This document shows, one piece after another, positions 27,116 through 37,047 of a stretch of DNA of 64,000 nt. The notes beneath the pieces are model-generated. The model did no database searches. It was given only the letters and a program-made list of their open reading frames with translations, and was not told where the DNA came from. Within the stretch, counting starts at the first letter, position 1; every line of letters begins with the position of its first letter. The stretch comes from Paenibacillus_AP thailandensis. GTDB taxonomy: Bacteria > Bacillota > Bacilli > Paenibacillales > Paenibacillaceae. The DNA lies in the NCBI RefSeq assembly GCF_042685365.1, contig NZ_JBHUMY010000025.1, forward strand, positions 4,134 through 68,133, read 5' to 3'. The position numbers and the translations under genes are program-made.

Positions 27116-28003
27116 TCAGCCGTACATATCCCGATATTCTTTCGGGGACAGCCCTTCGGACCGTTTGAACAATTGGATAAAATAGCTCGCTTGAGCGAAG
27201 CCGACCATGCCGCCGATCGCTTTGACCGGCAGCTTCGTCGTCACGAGCAGGCGTTTCGCCCCCGCGATGCGGCATAACGTCAAATATTGATTGGGCGTCT
27301 TCCCGATAACCGATTGGAACAACCGGAGAAAATGGTAGGAGCTGTAGCCCGATAAAGCGGCCATTCTTTCGAGCGACCACGGCTCGCCGCAACGGCTCCG
27401 GATTTGGTCGGCGATTGCGCGGATATCGCTTTGCTTGCTGAGCGGCAAGGAGCCTTCCAGAGGCTTGGAGTTGACGGACAGCTCGGCAAGCGCTTCGTAA
27501 ACGAGAGCGGACAGCCGGGGTTCGTGACGCGTCTCGAACCGTTCGCATAGCGTAAGCATCGTATCCGACAGTTCGACGAGCCGCTCCCGTCCGCCGAACG
27601 AAAAGAAATAGCCTGCGGAGCTGTCGGCCGCTTGCGTCAGCGGCAAGGAAGCCGCGGCGTAGAAATGAATCCAGCGCACATCCCAAGGCCGGTTCGCATA
27701 AGTGCCGTAATGCTGCTTAGCGCCGGGCGGATACAGGAAGCCGTCTCCTTCGCCGAGCGCGATCCGGTTCCCGCCGTGAATGACGTAACCGCTGCCGGCC
27801 ATCACCAGATGAAGATTATAGTACGGGATGCCGTGGTCGCGGCGTTCGCGGTGCCGGGGAAAATCCGCGTACCGGCCGAGGGATTCCGGGTAATACAAAT
27901 AACCGTTCATCGTCGGCGCCGGCAAAACGTAATGCGTAAGAATTATAATCGCCTCGCTTTCATCGGACGGGTATAGCCGGCGAACGCCTCCGCCGCGCCG
28001 CAA
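27116..28003 (-). CDS. AraC family transcriptional regulator
   Basis: An N-terminal cupin-type sensor domain (YNLHLVMAGSGYVIHGG, DGFLYPPGAKQHYG) is followed by a C-terminal double HTH. The HTHs cover about residues 195-290 (LERMAALSGYSSYHFLRLFQ, then VKAIGGMVGFAQASYFIQLF and the SPKEYR end). It diverges from the GH42 gene 122 bp away, so it probably controls it in response to a sugar. The start is uncertain: the open frame begins with TTG at 28003, while an ATG at 27910 (MNGYLYYPESLG) gives a more typical N-terminus; neither has a clear ribosome-binding site. Confidence 0.85.
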   Translation of the reverse strand: MRRGGGVRRLYPSDESEAIIILTHYVLPAPTMNGYLYYPESLGRYADFPRHRERRDHGIPYYNLHLVMAGSGYVIHGGNRIALGEGDGFLYPPGAKQHYGTYANRPWDVRWIHFYAAASLPLTQAADSSAGYFFSFGGRERLVELSDTMLTLCERFETRHEPRLSALVYEALAELSVNSKPLEGSLPLSKQSDIRAIADQIRSRCGEPWSLERMAALSGYSSYHFLRLFQSVIGKTPNQYLTLCRIAGAKRLLVTTKLPVKAIGGMVGFAQASYFIQLFKRSEGLSPKEYRDMYG

Positions 28004-28125
28004 GATCAGGATAGAAATCGCAATAATGCGTTATATACGCCGGTTTCGACACCTTTTACAATAACAATAACGGAACGAAATCGCAAAAAAATCATACTTA
28101 AAGGACGTAACGGAGGGATTCGAAG

Positions 28126-30210
28126 ATGGAAATGCGCGAATTAAAAGGGCTCGATACGTTTCGGCTCGGAGCCTGTTATTACCCGGAGCATTGGCCGGAA
28201 TCGATGTGGGAAGACGACTTCCAAAGAATGCGCGAGCTTGGGCTGTCCGTGATCCGGGTGGCGGAATTTGCTTGGTCGGTGTTCGAGCCGGAAGAAGGCG
28301 TCTTCCGTTTCGAACTGTTCGACAAAGCGATTGATCTGGCGCATAAGCACGGACTGAAGGTCATCATCGGGACGCCGACCGCAACGGCGCCGGTCTGGCT
28401 GACGCATAAGTATCCGGAGACGCTGGCGGTAACCTACGACGGCGTTACGCTGCAGCCGGGCATGCGGCAGCATACGAACTACAGCAGCCCGGTTTACCGG
28501 GAATTCAGCGCCCGTATTACCCGCCGCATGGCGGAGCATTACAAGGACCATCCGGCGGTTATCGGCTGGCAGCTCGACAACGAATTCCATTGCGAGAAAA
28601 GCGAGTCTTACGCCGAAGCCGATCATCTCGCATTCCGAAATTGGTTGAAGAACAAATACGACGGCTCGCTGGACGCTTTGAACGACGCTTGGGGGACGAG
28701 ATTTTGGAATCAAACCTACACCGATTGGGAGCAGGTATTCCTGCCGCGTCCGACGCCGGCCCCCCGGCAATGCAATCCGCACCAGGTGCTCGATCAGAAG
28801 CGTTTTCTGTCCGACAATACGATTTCGTTCGCGAGAATCCAGGCCGATATCATTCGGGAAGTAGCGCCGCATCACTGGATTACGACGAACGGCATCTTCG
28901 GCAGGCTGGACAATCATCGGATGACGGAAGAACTGCTTGATTTCTTCAGCTACGACTCCTATCCGCAGTTCTCAACCATTTTCCATGACGAGCAGGAAGA
29001 GAAGCCGCTGCTGGACCGGAAGTGGGTGATGGGGCTTGCGACGACCCGTTCGGTATCGCCGAACTTCTGCATTATGGAGCAGCAGTCCGGGCCGGGCGGC
29101 TGGGTGAACCGGATGGATATGCCTTCTCCGAAGCCCGGGCAGATGCGGCTATGGACGTATCAATCGATCGCGCACGGGGCGGATATGGTGCTGTTCTTCC
29201 GCTGGCGTACGGCGACGGTAGGCACGGAACTCTATTGGCATGGCCTGAACGATTACCATAACCGCCCGAACCGCAGAATTGCGGAAGCGGGACGCATCGG
29301 CAAGGAGCTGCAGGAGATCGGCAACCGGATTATTGGATCGCGTTACCAAGCGGAGGTCGCCATCTTGCGCGACTACGAGAACGAATGGGACGGGGAATAC
29401 GATATGTGGCACGGCCCGTTCACGTATAAGAGCCAGCTCGAATGGACGAAGGCGCTGCAATACCGCCATATTCCGAACGACCATCTCTTCCTGCGGAGAA
29501 CGACGACGCTTCAAGATTTGCAGCGCTATAAAGCGCTGATCTACCCGCATCCGGCGATCATGCGGGACGAGACGGCGGCGCTGCTTGCCGCTTATGCCGA
29601 GCAGGGAGGGATCTTAATCTTCGGCTGCAGAACGGGCTACAAGAACGAGCACGGCCATGCTTACATGAAGCCGTTCCCCGGTGCGGCGGCCGAGCTGTGC
29701 GGCATTACCGTCGAGGAATTCACCCGGATCAAAGGGACAAGGAAGCCGGTGCGGGCGAAATGGAACGATAACGCTTCCGGCTTCATGGCGGGCGAATTTA
29801 ACGAAGTGCTGGCCGTGGAACGGGACGACGTCGATACGATGGCGGTATACGACGAAGAATATTACGCCGGCAAACCGGCGGTGACCAGACGCCGCGTCGG
29901 AGCGGGGCAGGTGTGGTATTTCGGGGCGGTGTTCAGCGAGCGCGCCGCAGATCATCTGTTGGGGCTGATCGGCATGCAAAGTCCCGCCGCCGAATGGGCG
30001 TCCGCCCTCCCCGAGCAGGTGGAGCTGGCGATCCGCCGCGACGAGCAAGGGAGAGAGATTCGCTTCCTGCTTAATTATAACGAGGATCCGGCTGCCATTA
30101 CGTTATCGAAGCCCCAGCGCGATTTGCTGACGGGAGAGACGCTGAGCGGGGAGATCAAGCTGGAAGGCTTCGGCGTCTTCGTTCTTTGCGAAGAATCGGA
30201 ATCGCGCTAA
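28126..30210 (+). CDS. GH42 beta-galactosidase
   Basis: Hydrolyses terminal beta-galactosides in the cytoplasm. The 694 residues contain the three GH42 domains: a TIM barrel beginning FRLGACYYPEHWPE, the acid/base Glu in GWQLDNEFHC (near 150), the nucleophile Glu in FCIMEQQSGPG (near 313), then a flavodoxin-like trimerisation domain and a short C-terminal beta domain (NYNEDPAAITL). There is no signal peptide. A CGGAGGG site precedes the ATG by 8 bp. It is divergent from the AraC regulator. Confidence 0.93.
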   Translation: MEMRELKGLDTFRLGACYYPEHWPESMWEDDFQRMRELGLSVIRVAEFAWSVFEPEEGVFRFELFDKAIDLAHKHGLKVIIGTPTATAPVWLTHKYPETLAVTYDGVTLQPGMRQHTNYSSPVYREFSARITRRMAEHYKDHPAVIGWQLDNEFHCEKSESYAEADHLAFRNWLKNKYDGSLDALNDAWGTRFWNQTYTDWEQVFLPRPTPAPRQCNPHQVLDQKRFLSDNTISFARIQADIIREVAPHHWITTNGIFGRLDNHRMTEELLDFFSYDSYPQFSTIFHDEQEEKPLLDRKWVMGLATTRSVSPNFCIMEQQSGPGGWVNRMDMPSPKPGQMRLWTYQSIAHGADMVLFFRWRTATVGTELYWHGLNDYHNRPNRRIAEAGRIGKELQEIGNRIIGSRYQAEVAILRDYENEWDGEYDMWHGPFTYKSQLEWTKALQYRHIPNDHLFLRRTTTLQDLQRYKALIYPHPAIMRDETAALLAAYAEQGGILIFGCRTGYKNEHGHAYMKPFPGAAAELCGITVEEFTRIKGTRKPVRAKWNDNASGFMAGEFNEVLAVERDDVDTMAVYDEEYYAGKPAVTRRRVGAGQVWYFGAVFSERAADHLLGLIGMQSPAAEWASALPEQVELAIRRDEQGREIRFLLNYNEDPAAITLSKPQRDLLTGETLSGEIKLEGFGVFVLCEESESR

Positions 30211-30308
30211 TGGGCAGCAGTTGTTTTGCCATAATATCCAATATTTGACTACCCCCGATCGGAACACTAAAATGGAGTTTATATGGATTCGTTGAGGGGG
30301 ATGAACGG

Positions 30309-31301
30309 TTGAACGGTTTCTGGCAAGCAGTCAAAAAGGGTAACGTATCTTCAGGGATGGCAGCCCTGGGAAACGTGCTGATTGCGATATTGAAAGGCGT
30401 AGCCGCAGCATTCAGCGGAAGCGGCCCAATGTTCGCTTCCGCGATGCATTCCGTGGCGGACGCGGTCAATCAAGGTTTTGTCTTTACGGGCAGCGTGCTC
30501 GCGGAGCGCCAGCCGACGAAACGGTTTCCGTCCGGCTTCGGCCGCGTCGTCAATATTTTTTGCATGGTGGCCGTCATCGTCGTCACGATCATGGCTTACG
30601 AAACGATTCGGGAAGGCTATCATCTTCTTCGGCATCCGGTGCATGCGACGAACTTTTGGCTCAATTTCATCGTGCTTGCCATTGCGATCATCGTGGACGG
30701 CGCCATTTTGTACAAGGCGATGAAAGAGATCGTGAAGGAAACGAAGGCGGAAGCGAAAGGGCCGGCGGTATGGGGAGTCGCGCTCCGGAACGTAGGGCGC
30801 GCCGCGCCGCCGACGCGGCTTGTATTCTACGAAGACGTTGTCGCCACCAGCGGCGCCGTTCTTGCGCTGATCGCCGTCATTATCGGAGAATTTACGGCTT
30901 TTGCCGCCTTCGACGGCATTTCGACGATGCTGATCGGCTTTCTGATGGTGGGCGTGGCTTTCAAAGTCGGTTACGACAACATGGTGGGCTTAATCGGCGT
31001 GGCGGCGCCGAAAGAGGTGGAAACGGCCATCGCCGACCTGATTTTGGCCGATCCGGATGTCCGCGACATTAACAAGATGAGGATCGTTCAGGAAGGGCGG
31101 GCTTATCACGTCGATGCGTACTTGGAGCTGCGGAAAGGATTAATGCTCGCCGATGCCGACGACATCAAGTTCCGGGTCAGGGATAAGCTGCTGGCTAACC
31201 CGGATGTGACGGACGTGACGCTTGGCATCATCGAAGACGACGAAGTCCGCACGTGGAAAAGCGAGGAGCCGCAGCAAGAAATAGAGCAAGAGAAGAAGTA
31301 A
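30309..31301 (+). CDS. Cation diffusion facilitator family transporter
   Basis: A 330-residue CDF-type efflux protein, likely exporting a divalent metal. About six transmembrane helices are visible. TM2 carries HSVADAVNQ with the HxxxD metal-site spacing, and a second acidic cluster is in FYEDVVATSG. A cytosolic C-terminal domain (DVRDINKMRIVQEGRAYHVDAYLEL) follows. The start is TTG at 30309, eight bases after GAGGGGG; the nearby ATG at 30301 is in another frame. The transported metal cannot be told from sequence. Confidence 0.87.
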   Translation: MNGFWQAVKKGNVSSGMAALGNVLIAILKGVAAAFSGSGPMFASAMHSVADAVNQGFVFTGSVLAERQPTKRFPSGFGRVVNIFCMVAVIVVTIMAYETIREGYHLLRHPVHATNFWLNFIVLAIAIIVDGAILYKAMKEIVKETKAEAKGPAVWGVALRNVGRAAPPTRLVFYEDVVATSGAVLALIAVIIGEFTAFAAFDGISTMLIGFLMVGVAFKVGYDNMVGLIGVAAPKEVETAIADLILADPDVRDINKMRIVQEGRAYHVDAYLELRKGLMLADADDIKFRVRDKLLANPDVTDVTLGIIEDDEVRTWKSEEPQQEIEQEKK

Positions 31302-31610
31302 TCGTTACCCGGCAAGCAGAGAAGCTGTCCGTAATGCGGCAGGCTCCTCTGCTTGTTTTGGCTTGCCGCCGCCTCATGGAACGGAAGCGGGCAAAGCCGT
31401 CGTACGGTGCGGCTGTATGCGGCCGAATGGAACTTCGGCGGAACAGAGCCGTATAACTACGGGTACAAGCCGCTATTGACGGGCCCGGGCACGCGATAAA
31501 CATGCGACGGTAACGTTAGACGGCGCCGCATTCGCAAAACCGGCCCCCGGGCGCGGGAGCCGGCCGGCATACGAAAGCTCAAGCTCATCACAAGAAAGGA
31601 ACGGCGCGCC
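31302..31610. other. Gap between CDF and AI-2E genes
   Basis: Slightly over 300 bp, GC-rich, with no ORF carrying a ribosome-binding site and no clear terminator. I see nothing identifiable. Confidence 0.3.
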
Positions 31611-32789
31611 ATGAACAACATTCGTGCAGGAGCAGAGCGCTTCAAATTGTTTTTCTTAAACAACAAATTCGTCATCTTTTTGCTTGTGCTGCTGCTGATC
31701 GGAATTAACATTTTTGTTTTTACGAAAGTCCAGTTCATTTTTACGCCGCTCATCGTGCTGCTCAAGACGGTACTGCTGCCGGTGCTGCTAAGCGGGGTCG
31801 GTTATTACTTGCTTAACCCGGTCGTCGATTATATGGAGCGGAAGGGGATCAAGCGGGGCTATTCCATTCTGGCGCTGTACCTGCTTATATTGGCCGTACT
31901 TGTACTGCTTATCGTCGCCGTCGTACCTTTTATCGGCGATCAGGTGACGGAGCTCATCAATAATATACCGGTCTATACGGTGCAATTGGAGGAGCTTGTC
32001 GAGTCGCTGCTGGGCAGCCAAATGCTCGGCCAATTGCTGGCGCAATTCGACCTGAACCTGGCCGGACTGACGAGCGATTTCAGCAGGCAGGTAACCGACA
32101 TCCTTCAGAACTCGTGGTCGACGATCAGAGGCTTTGTCGGCGCCGTGACGGAAATCGTGCTGTCGATCGTAACGGTTCCGCTTATTTTGTTTTATTTGCT
32201 GAAGGACGGCAAGCGGCTTCCCGGCTATATGATCGGTTTTCTGCCGACGAAGCTGAGAGGCCGGTCGGGGCGGGTGCTGAAAGATATGAACCACCAAATC
32301 AGCACTTATATCCGCGGGCAAATTATCGTCAGCTTCTGCATTGGAGTTCTGCTCTACATCGGCTATGTCATTATCGGGCTGAAATACTCGCTTGTGCTGG
32401 CGGTCATCGCGGCATTTACGGCGGTTATTCCCTATTTGGGACCGGCGATCGCGATCACGCCCGCCCTTATCGTGGCCGTCGTCACGTCGCCCGTCATGCT
32501 GCTGAAGATGATCGTCATCTGGACGATCGTGCAGCTGATCGAAGGGAAGTTTATTTCGCCGCAAATTATGGGCAAAAGCCTTCAAGTCCATCCCATTACG
32601 ATATTGTTCGTCATTTTGACGTCGGGGCATCTGTTCGGTATTGTGGGCGTTATTTTGGCCGTGCCGGGCTATGCGGTGCTCAAGGTTATCGTCACATCCC
32701 TGTTCGAATGGTTTAAGGCGCGTTCCCGGCTTTATGAGCCGGAGGCTCCCGAGGCTCCCGACGCGGAGGAGGTTCCGTCCGGCAAGTAA
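31611..32789 (+). CDS. AI-2E family transporter (UPF0118)
   Basis: A 392-residue polytopic membrane protein of the AI-2E/UPF0118 family, which includes autoinducer exporters and ion antiporters. There are about eight transmembrane helices, with the family signature region GQIIVSFCIGVLLYIGYVIIGL, then AVIPYLGPAIAITPALIVA and IEGKFISPQIMGKSLQVHP. The C-terminus is charged. An AAAGGAA site precedes the ATG. The substrate is unknown. Confidence 0.9.
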   Translation: MNNIRAGAERFKLFFLNNKFVIFLLVLLLIGINIFVFTKVQFIFTPLIVLLKTVLLPVLLSGVGYYLLNPVVDYMERKGIKRGYSILALYLLILAVLVLLIVAVVPFIGDQVTELINNIPVYTVQLEELVESLLGSQMLGQLLAQFDLNLAGLTSDFSRQVTDILQNSWSTIRGFVGAVTEIVLSIVTVPLILFYLLKDGKRLPGYMIGFLPTKLRGRSGRVLKDMNHQISTYIRGQIIVSFCIGVLLYIGYVIIGLKYSLVLAVIAAFTAVIPYLGPAIAITPALIVAVVTSPVMLLKMIVIWTIVQLIEGKFISPQIMGKSLQVHPITILFVILTSGHLFGIVGVILAVPGYAVLKVIVTSLFEWFKARSRLYEPEAPEAPDAEEVPSGK

Positions 32790-32913
32790 CCGCATGCCAG
32801 CGGAAAGGGCTTCGCCGATCTATTCCGAAGGGCCGTGGCGCGGGCAATGCGACAATAGACCGGGTTCTTCCGCAAGCGGCGGCAGGACACGGTCTATTGC
32901 ACAAAAATATCGG

Positions 32914-33276
32914 TCAATTGAATTTGTCGACTTGCTGTTCGGACCATTCGCCGATAATCGGAAGCTTGTACGCCTTGCCTTGAAGCGCCAGCGCCATAAG
33001 CGCAATCCACAGTACGACCGTCACCGGCCACAAAATAAAGCTGACGATAGCGCCGATCAGCGGAATCCAGCCGAACAAAAAATGAACGCCCATCAAAATA
33101 AACGATGCCGCAATCGATTGAAGCGCATGAAATTTGACGAACCGGCTTTGCTTCTCGGCGATAAGGAAGACGATTCCGGTTACGAACCAGAACAGATAAC
33201 AGAGCAGGCCCGCCGTTTTCGGATCGATCCCCGTCGAGGAAGGATCCGGCCTGAAGGAATAGGGTGCCAAGTCCAT
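32914..33276 (-). CDS. DUF4870 membrane protein
   Basis: A 120-residue protein with three to four hydrophobic helices and the DUF4870 pattern (GLLCYLFWFVTGIVFLIAEK, FVKFHALQSIAASF, then YKLPIIGEWSEQQV). The AAAGGAGG site is very close to the ATG. It is on the lagging strand, convergent with the AI-2E gene, and an inverted repeat (CAATAGACCG at 32853, CGGTCTATTG at 32890) lies between them. Function unknown. Confidence 0.85.
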   Translation of the reverse strand: MDLAPYSFRPDPSSTGIDPKTAGLLCYLFWFVTGIVFLIAEKQSRFVKFHALQSIAASFILMGVHFLFGWIPLIGAIVSFILWPVTVVLWIALMALALQGKAYKLPIIGEWSEQQVDKFN

Positions 33277-33580
33277 TACCTCCTTTCTTTATTGTTCGTT
33301 CATGCCGCGGCCGCATCGCGAAAGAACGCCTGGCTTATATTTCACCGTGAAACGCAAGCTTCGCCGCCAGAGGACGGCGCAAGCCGTTTACGCTTGAGTT
33401 GTCACTTTCATGAGTATTCCGATAAGCAGCTCCTTATTCCGCCCCGTAATAAAGTGTTAGGCCGCGCAAAAAATTGGCACCCCACGGAACCGTACAATCG
33501 TTTACAATGACAAAGGAGGTTTATGCACGATAAGCGCTCCCGAAATGAATGCGTTCAATCCATGAAACGGAGGCTTGACT
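33277..33580. other. Intergenic region between the DUF4870 and CBS genes
   Basis: About 300 bp between divergent genes. It should hold both promoters. I found no RNA or repeat worth naming. Confidence 0.3.
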
Positions 33581-34015
33581 ATGATGAATATCGCTTTCTT
33601 TCTGCTTCCTAAGCAAGAGGTCGTTACGCTTTCTTCCGACGCGACGCTCCGGCAGACGCTGGAGAAGATGGAGCATCACCGGTATACCGCCGTTCCGATT
33701 ATCCATCCCGACGGCTCTTACGCGGGCGTCGTGACCGAAGGAGATTTGTTATGGTATATGAAGGGGACAGGGCTTAGCTTCGAGCAGACGAACAAGGTGA
33801 AGCTGTCGGAAGTTCCGCTGCGGCTCCACAGCCGCTCCGTCAGCATCAATTCGAATATGGAAGATCTGATTTCTTTGGCCAAGTCGCAAAACTTCGTACC
33901 GGTCGTCGACGACATGAACCGGTTTATCGGCATTGTAAGAAGAAGCGAAATCATCGACTATTGCGAGAAGCTTATATTGGAGGAATCCTCGAACGACATG
34001 CCGTCGGGCCGCTGA
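33581..34015 (+). CDS. CBS-domain-pair protein
   Basis: A 144-residue protein with two CBS domains, which usually bind adenine nucleotides. They are covered by LRQTLEKMEHHRYTAVPII..GVVTEGDLLWYM (about 22-58) and MEDLISLAKSQNFVPVVDD..GIVRRSEIIDYC (about 90-128). The ATG at 33581 is 7 bp after CGGAGG; an in-frame TTG at 33575 is too close to that site. The ligand and partner are unknown. Confidence 0.85.
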   Translation: MMNIAFFLLPKQEVVTLSSDATLRQTLEKMEHHRYTAVPIIHPDGSYAGVVTEGDLLWYMKGTGLSFEQTNKVKLSEVPLRLHSRSVSINSNMEDLISLAKSQNFVPVVDDMNRFIGIVRRSEIIDYCEKLILEESSNDMPSGR

Positions 34016-34164
34016 CGCCGGCCGGGTCGGGTTTAATCGCGCCTCAGGGCGGGGTGCGAAGGAAGGAATCGGGCTTGTAATGATATCGATTGCTTTTATG
34101 CTATAATGTTTTGTAAATATGCGGCTCGTTCGCAGCCATGTAAAACATACAAGAGGTGAACAGT

Positions 34165-35067
34165 TTGAAGCCCGGTATAAAATCAGTGCTTTGGAGCGCG
34201 GCTGCATTATTGCTGATGCTTTCCTTGCTTCTGCCCGGAATAAATTTATTGACGATTCTGCTTATGATTGTGCCGTTCGCGGTGCTCTACGCCTCGCTTT
34301 CCGCGAAAGCGTTCGCGCTGCACGTCATACCCGTGCTTGCCGTCGCGCTTGTGCTGCTCGGCACGCCGGCGCTTATGCTAGCCATCTTTTTCTTAATACC
34401 GGCTATTGTTATGGGGCATTTGTACCGCAAGCGGGCGCCGGCTTCGAAGGTTCTCGTGACGGGAACCGTTGCGGTTCTGGCCGTCAGCATACTGATGCTG
34501 GTTGGATTCCAGGTTGTGTTCGGCGTCTCCTTGATCGGCGAGATGGGCGAGATGATCCGGACGACCGTCGCGGATCTCCACGCGCAGAGGCTTCTGCCGG
34601 AACAATGGGACGACGAGCTGACCGATTATTTCGTCCAGATGACCATCAATTCGATCCCGCTTACGCTTATGATCGGCTCGTTCGTATATGCCGTCGTTAC
34701 GCATTATTTGACGCGCCGTGCCCTTATCCGAAGCGGGTTCGACATTCCGGGGGCGGCTCCCGCAAGAGAGTGGAAGCTGCCTCGGATTATGGTCGTGTAC
34801 TATTTGATCGCTTACGTGCTTCAACTGTTCGTTTCGGGCGACAGCACGAACTTCATCGCCGTTGCGCTGCTCAATCTGGTGCCGCTCCTGCGGTTCGCGT
34901 TCTCCGTCCAAGCGATCGGGTTCATGTTCTTCCTGGCCCATCAGCGCGGCTGGAACCGGGCTGTACCGGTCATTCTTTCCATCATCGTGCTGTTGTTCCC
35001 GCCGCTTAGTCTGCTGGGCGTGCTCGATGCCGCGTTTCCAATCCGGAAGTCCATTACGAAACGATAA
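34165..35067 (+). CDS. yybS: DUF2232 membrane protein YybS
   Basis: A 300-residue protein with about eight transmembrane helices (MLSLLLPGINLLTILLMIVPF onward) matching YybS/DUF2232, conserved upstream of gdpP-rplI-dnaC. The start is TTG at 34165, six bases after AGAGGTG (34152-34158); the GTG at 34156 is inside that site. The exact role is unknown; the fold resembles small-molecule transporter S components. Confidence 0.83.
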   Translation: MKPGIKSVLWSAAALLLMLSLLLPGINLLTILLMIVPFAVLYASLSAKAFALHVIPVLAVALVLLGTPALMLAIFFLIPAIVMGHLYRKRAPASKVLVTGTVAVLAVSILMLVGFQVVFGVSLIGEMGEMIRTTVADLHAQRLLPEQWDDELTDYFVQMTINSIPLTLMIGSFVYAVVTHYLTRRALIRSGFDIPGAAPAREWKLPRIMVVYYLIAYVLQLFVSGDSTNFIAVALLNLVPLLRFAFSVQAIGFMFFLAHQRGWNRAVPVILSIIVLLFPPLSLLGVLDAAFPIRKSITKR

Positions 35068-35085
35068 CACGGGAGCGAATAGGAA

Positions 35086-37047
35086 ATGCCGAAGTATTTG
35101 CTAAAGCGTTGGCATGGGATGCAGCGTTGGTGGGGGCTTGCATTGATCGCGGCTCTAACGGCCGCTCTGGCGGTGTATGAATGGCGGCTCGCTCTGGTCG
35201 GATTGCTGCTCGCCGTCGTTTTTGCGGTGTATACGGTCATTGCCGAGCGGACGTACCGCAAGGAGTTTAAAGCTTACTTGGGGACGCTCAATTACCGGAT
35301 CAAAAAATCGGGAGAAAGCGTCATCGGCGAGCTCCCGTTCGGCATTGTGCTGTATAACGAGGAGAAGCAGGTCGAGTGGCACAATCCGTATGTGGCGCAA
35401 ATAACGGGCCGCGAATCCGCCGTCGGAATGCAGCTTGCGGAGCTGTTCCCGTCGCTGCAGCAGGCGAAAGACCGAGAGAACGGCTTCGAAGCGGCTATTG
35501 ACGGCCGCATGTATCAATTTCAGTTCCGGCCGAAGGAACGGATTCTGTTTATAACCGACATCACCGAGCTGTGGCAGCTTCGCACGACGCAAGAGGAAGA
35601 GAAGCCGGCGATGGGCATCGTCATGATCGACAGCCTGGACGAAGTGACCCAAGGCATGGACGACAATCACCGGGCTGCGCTTCTGTCCAAGGTTACGACG
35701 GAGATTACCGAATGGTCGCAGCAGCATCGCATTCATCTGAAGCGGCTCAATTCGGACCGCTTCTTCCTCATTACGAACCAGAAGACGCTCCGGGAGCTGG
35801 AGCAGACCCGGTTCACGCTGCTCGACGAGGTGCGGGAGATGACAAGCGATCTGAAAATCCCGATCACCCTCAGCATCGGCTTCGCCTGCGGCGCCGAAAG
35901 CTTCGTCGAGCTTGGCGCGTGGGCGCAAACGAGCCTCGATGTGGCGCTAGGCCGAGGCGGAGATCAGGCGGTCGTTAAAGTCGGCAGCCGGCAGACGTTC
36001 TACGGCGGCAAGTCGGGCGCGGTGGAGAAGCGCACCCGCGTGCGCGCCCGCGTCATCGCCCATGCGCTGCGCGATATGATCCGCGAGAGCGGCAACGTCG
36101 TCATAATGGGGCACAAGGTGCCGGATATGGACGCGTTGGGGGCGGCGATCGGGGTCATGAAGGCGGTGCAGTCGCTTGGCAAGGAAGCGTGGATCGTGCT
36201 CGAGGGCGACAACCCGTCCATCGAGAAGCTGCTTGATCTGTTCCGCGAAGACGAGAAGTTCATGAAACGGTTCGTGTCGCCGGAGCAGGCGCTCCAGCTG
36301 GTCAATCCGTCCACGCTTGCGGTCGTCGTCGACACGCACCGGGCGTCGATGGTGAAGGAGCCGAAGCTCCTTACGCTGACAGACCGCATCGTCGTTGTCG
36401 ACCACCATCGCCGCAGCGAGGATTTCATCAGCAATCCGGTTCTGGTCTATATGGAGCCGTACGCTTCTTCGGCTTGCGAGCTCGTAACCGAGCTGTTGCA
36501 ATACATTCACGACCGCATTGTGCTGGACGTCAGGGAAGCGACCGCGTTGCTGGCCGGCATTACCGTCGATACGAAGAGCTTCTCGCTCCGGACGGGAGCA
36601 AGAACGTTCGAAGCGGCTTCCTTCCTGAGAAGAAGCGGCGCGGACTCAACGCTCGTGCAGCGGATGATGAAGGAAGATCTCGACGAGTACGTACGCAAGG
36701 CCGAAATGATCAAAAATGCGGAAGTGGTCTACAACCATATTTCGATCGCGGTGACGGAGCCGGGCGTCAAATACCCGCAGCTCATGATCGCGCAGGCGGC
36801 CGATACGCTGCTGAACATGACCGATATACTCGCCTCGTTCGTCATAGCCGAGCGGCCTGACGGCTTGATCGGCGTAAGCGCGCGCTCGCTTGGCGACATC
36901 AACGTGCAAGTGGTCATGGAGCGGCTCGGCGGAGGCGGGCATTTGACGAACGCTGCGTGCCAGTATGAGGGCACCGTCCACGAAGTGGCGGAGAAGCTGA
37001 AGCAAGTGCTTGCGCAAATTGAAAAGGAAGAGGGGTTATTTGAATGA
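35086..37047 (+). CDS. gdpP: Cyclic-di-AMP phosphodiesterase GdpP
   Basis: Membrane phosphodiesterase that degrades c-di-AMP and so affects wall and potassium homeostasis. The 653 residues have two N-terminal transmembrane helices (about 15-55), a PAS-like domain (about 75-150), a degenerate GGDEF domain (about 175-300) and the DHH domain (GHKVPDMDALGAAIG near 343, VVDHHR near 430). The DHHA1 domain carries GGGGHLTNAACQ near 615. Its end overlaps rplI by 4 bp. Confidence 0.95.
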   Translation: MPKYLLKRWHGMQRWWGLALIAALTAALAVYEWRLALVGLLLAVVFAVYTVIAERTYRKEFKAYLGTLNYRIKKSGESVIGELPFGIVLYNEEKQVEWHNPYVAQITGRESAVGMQLAELFPSLQQAKDRENGFEAAIDGRMYQFQFRPKERILFITDITELWQLRTTQEEEKPAMGIVMIDSLDEVTQGMDDNHRAALLSKVTTEITEWSQQHRIHLKRLNSDRFFLITNQKTLRELEQTRFTLLDEVREMTSDLKIPITLSIGFACGAESFVELGAWAQTSLDVALGRGGDQAVVKVGSRQTFYGGKSGAVEKRTRVRARVIAHALRDMIRESGNVVIMGHKVPDMDALGAAIGVMKAVQSLGKEAWIVLEGDNPSIEKLLDLFREDEKFMKRFVSPEQALQLVNPSTLAVVVDTHRASMVKEPKLLTLTDRIVVVDHHRRSEDFISNPVLVYMEPYASSACELVTELLQYIHDRIVLDVREATALLAGITVDTKSFSLRTGARTFEAASFLRRSGADSTLVQRMMKEDLDEYVRKAEMIKNAEVVYNHISIAVTEPGVKYPQLMIAQAADTLLNMTDILASFVIAERPDGLIGVSARSLGDINVQVVMERLGGGGHLTNAACQYEGTVHEVAEKLKQVLAQIEKEEGLFE

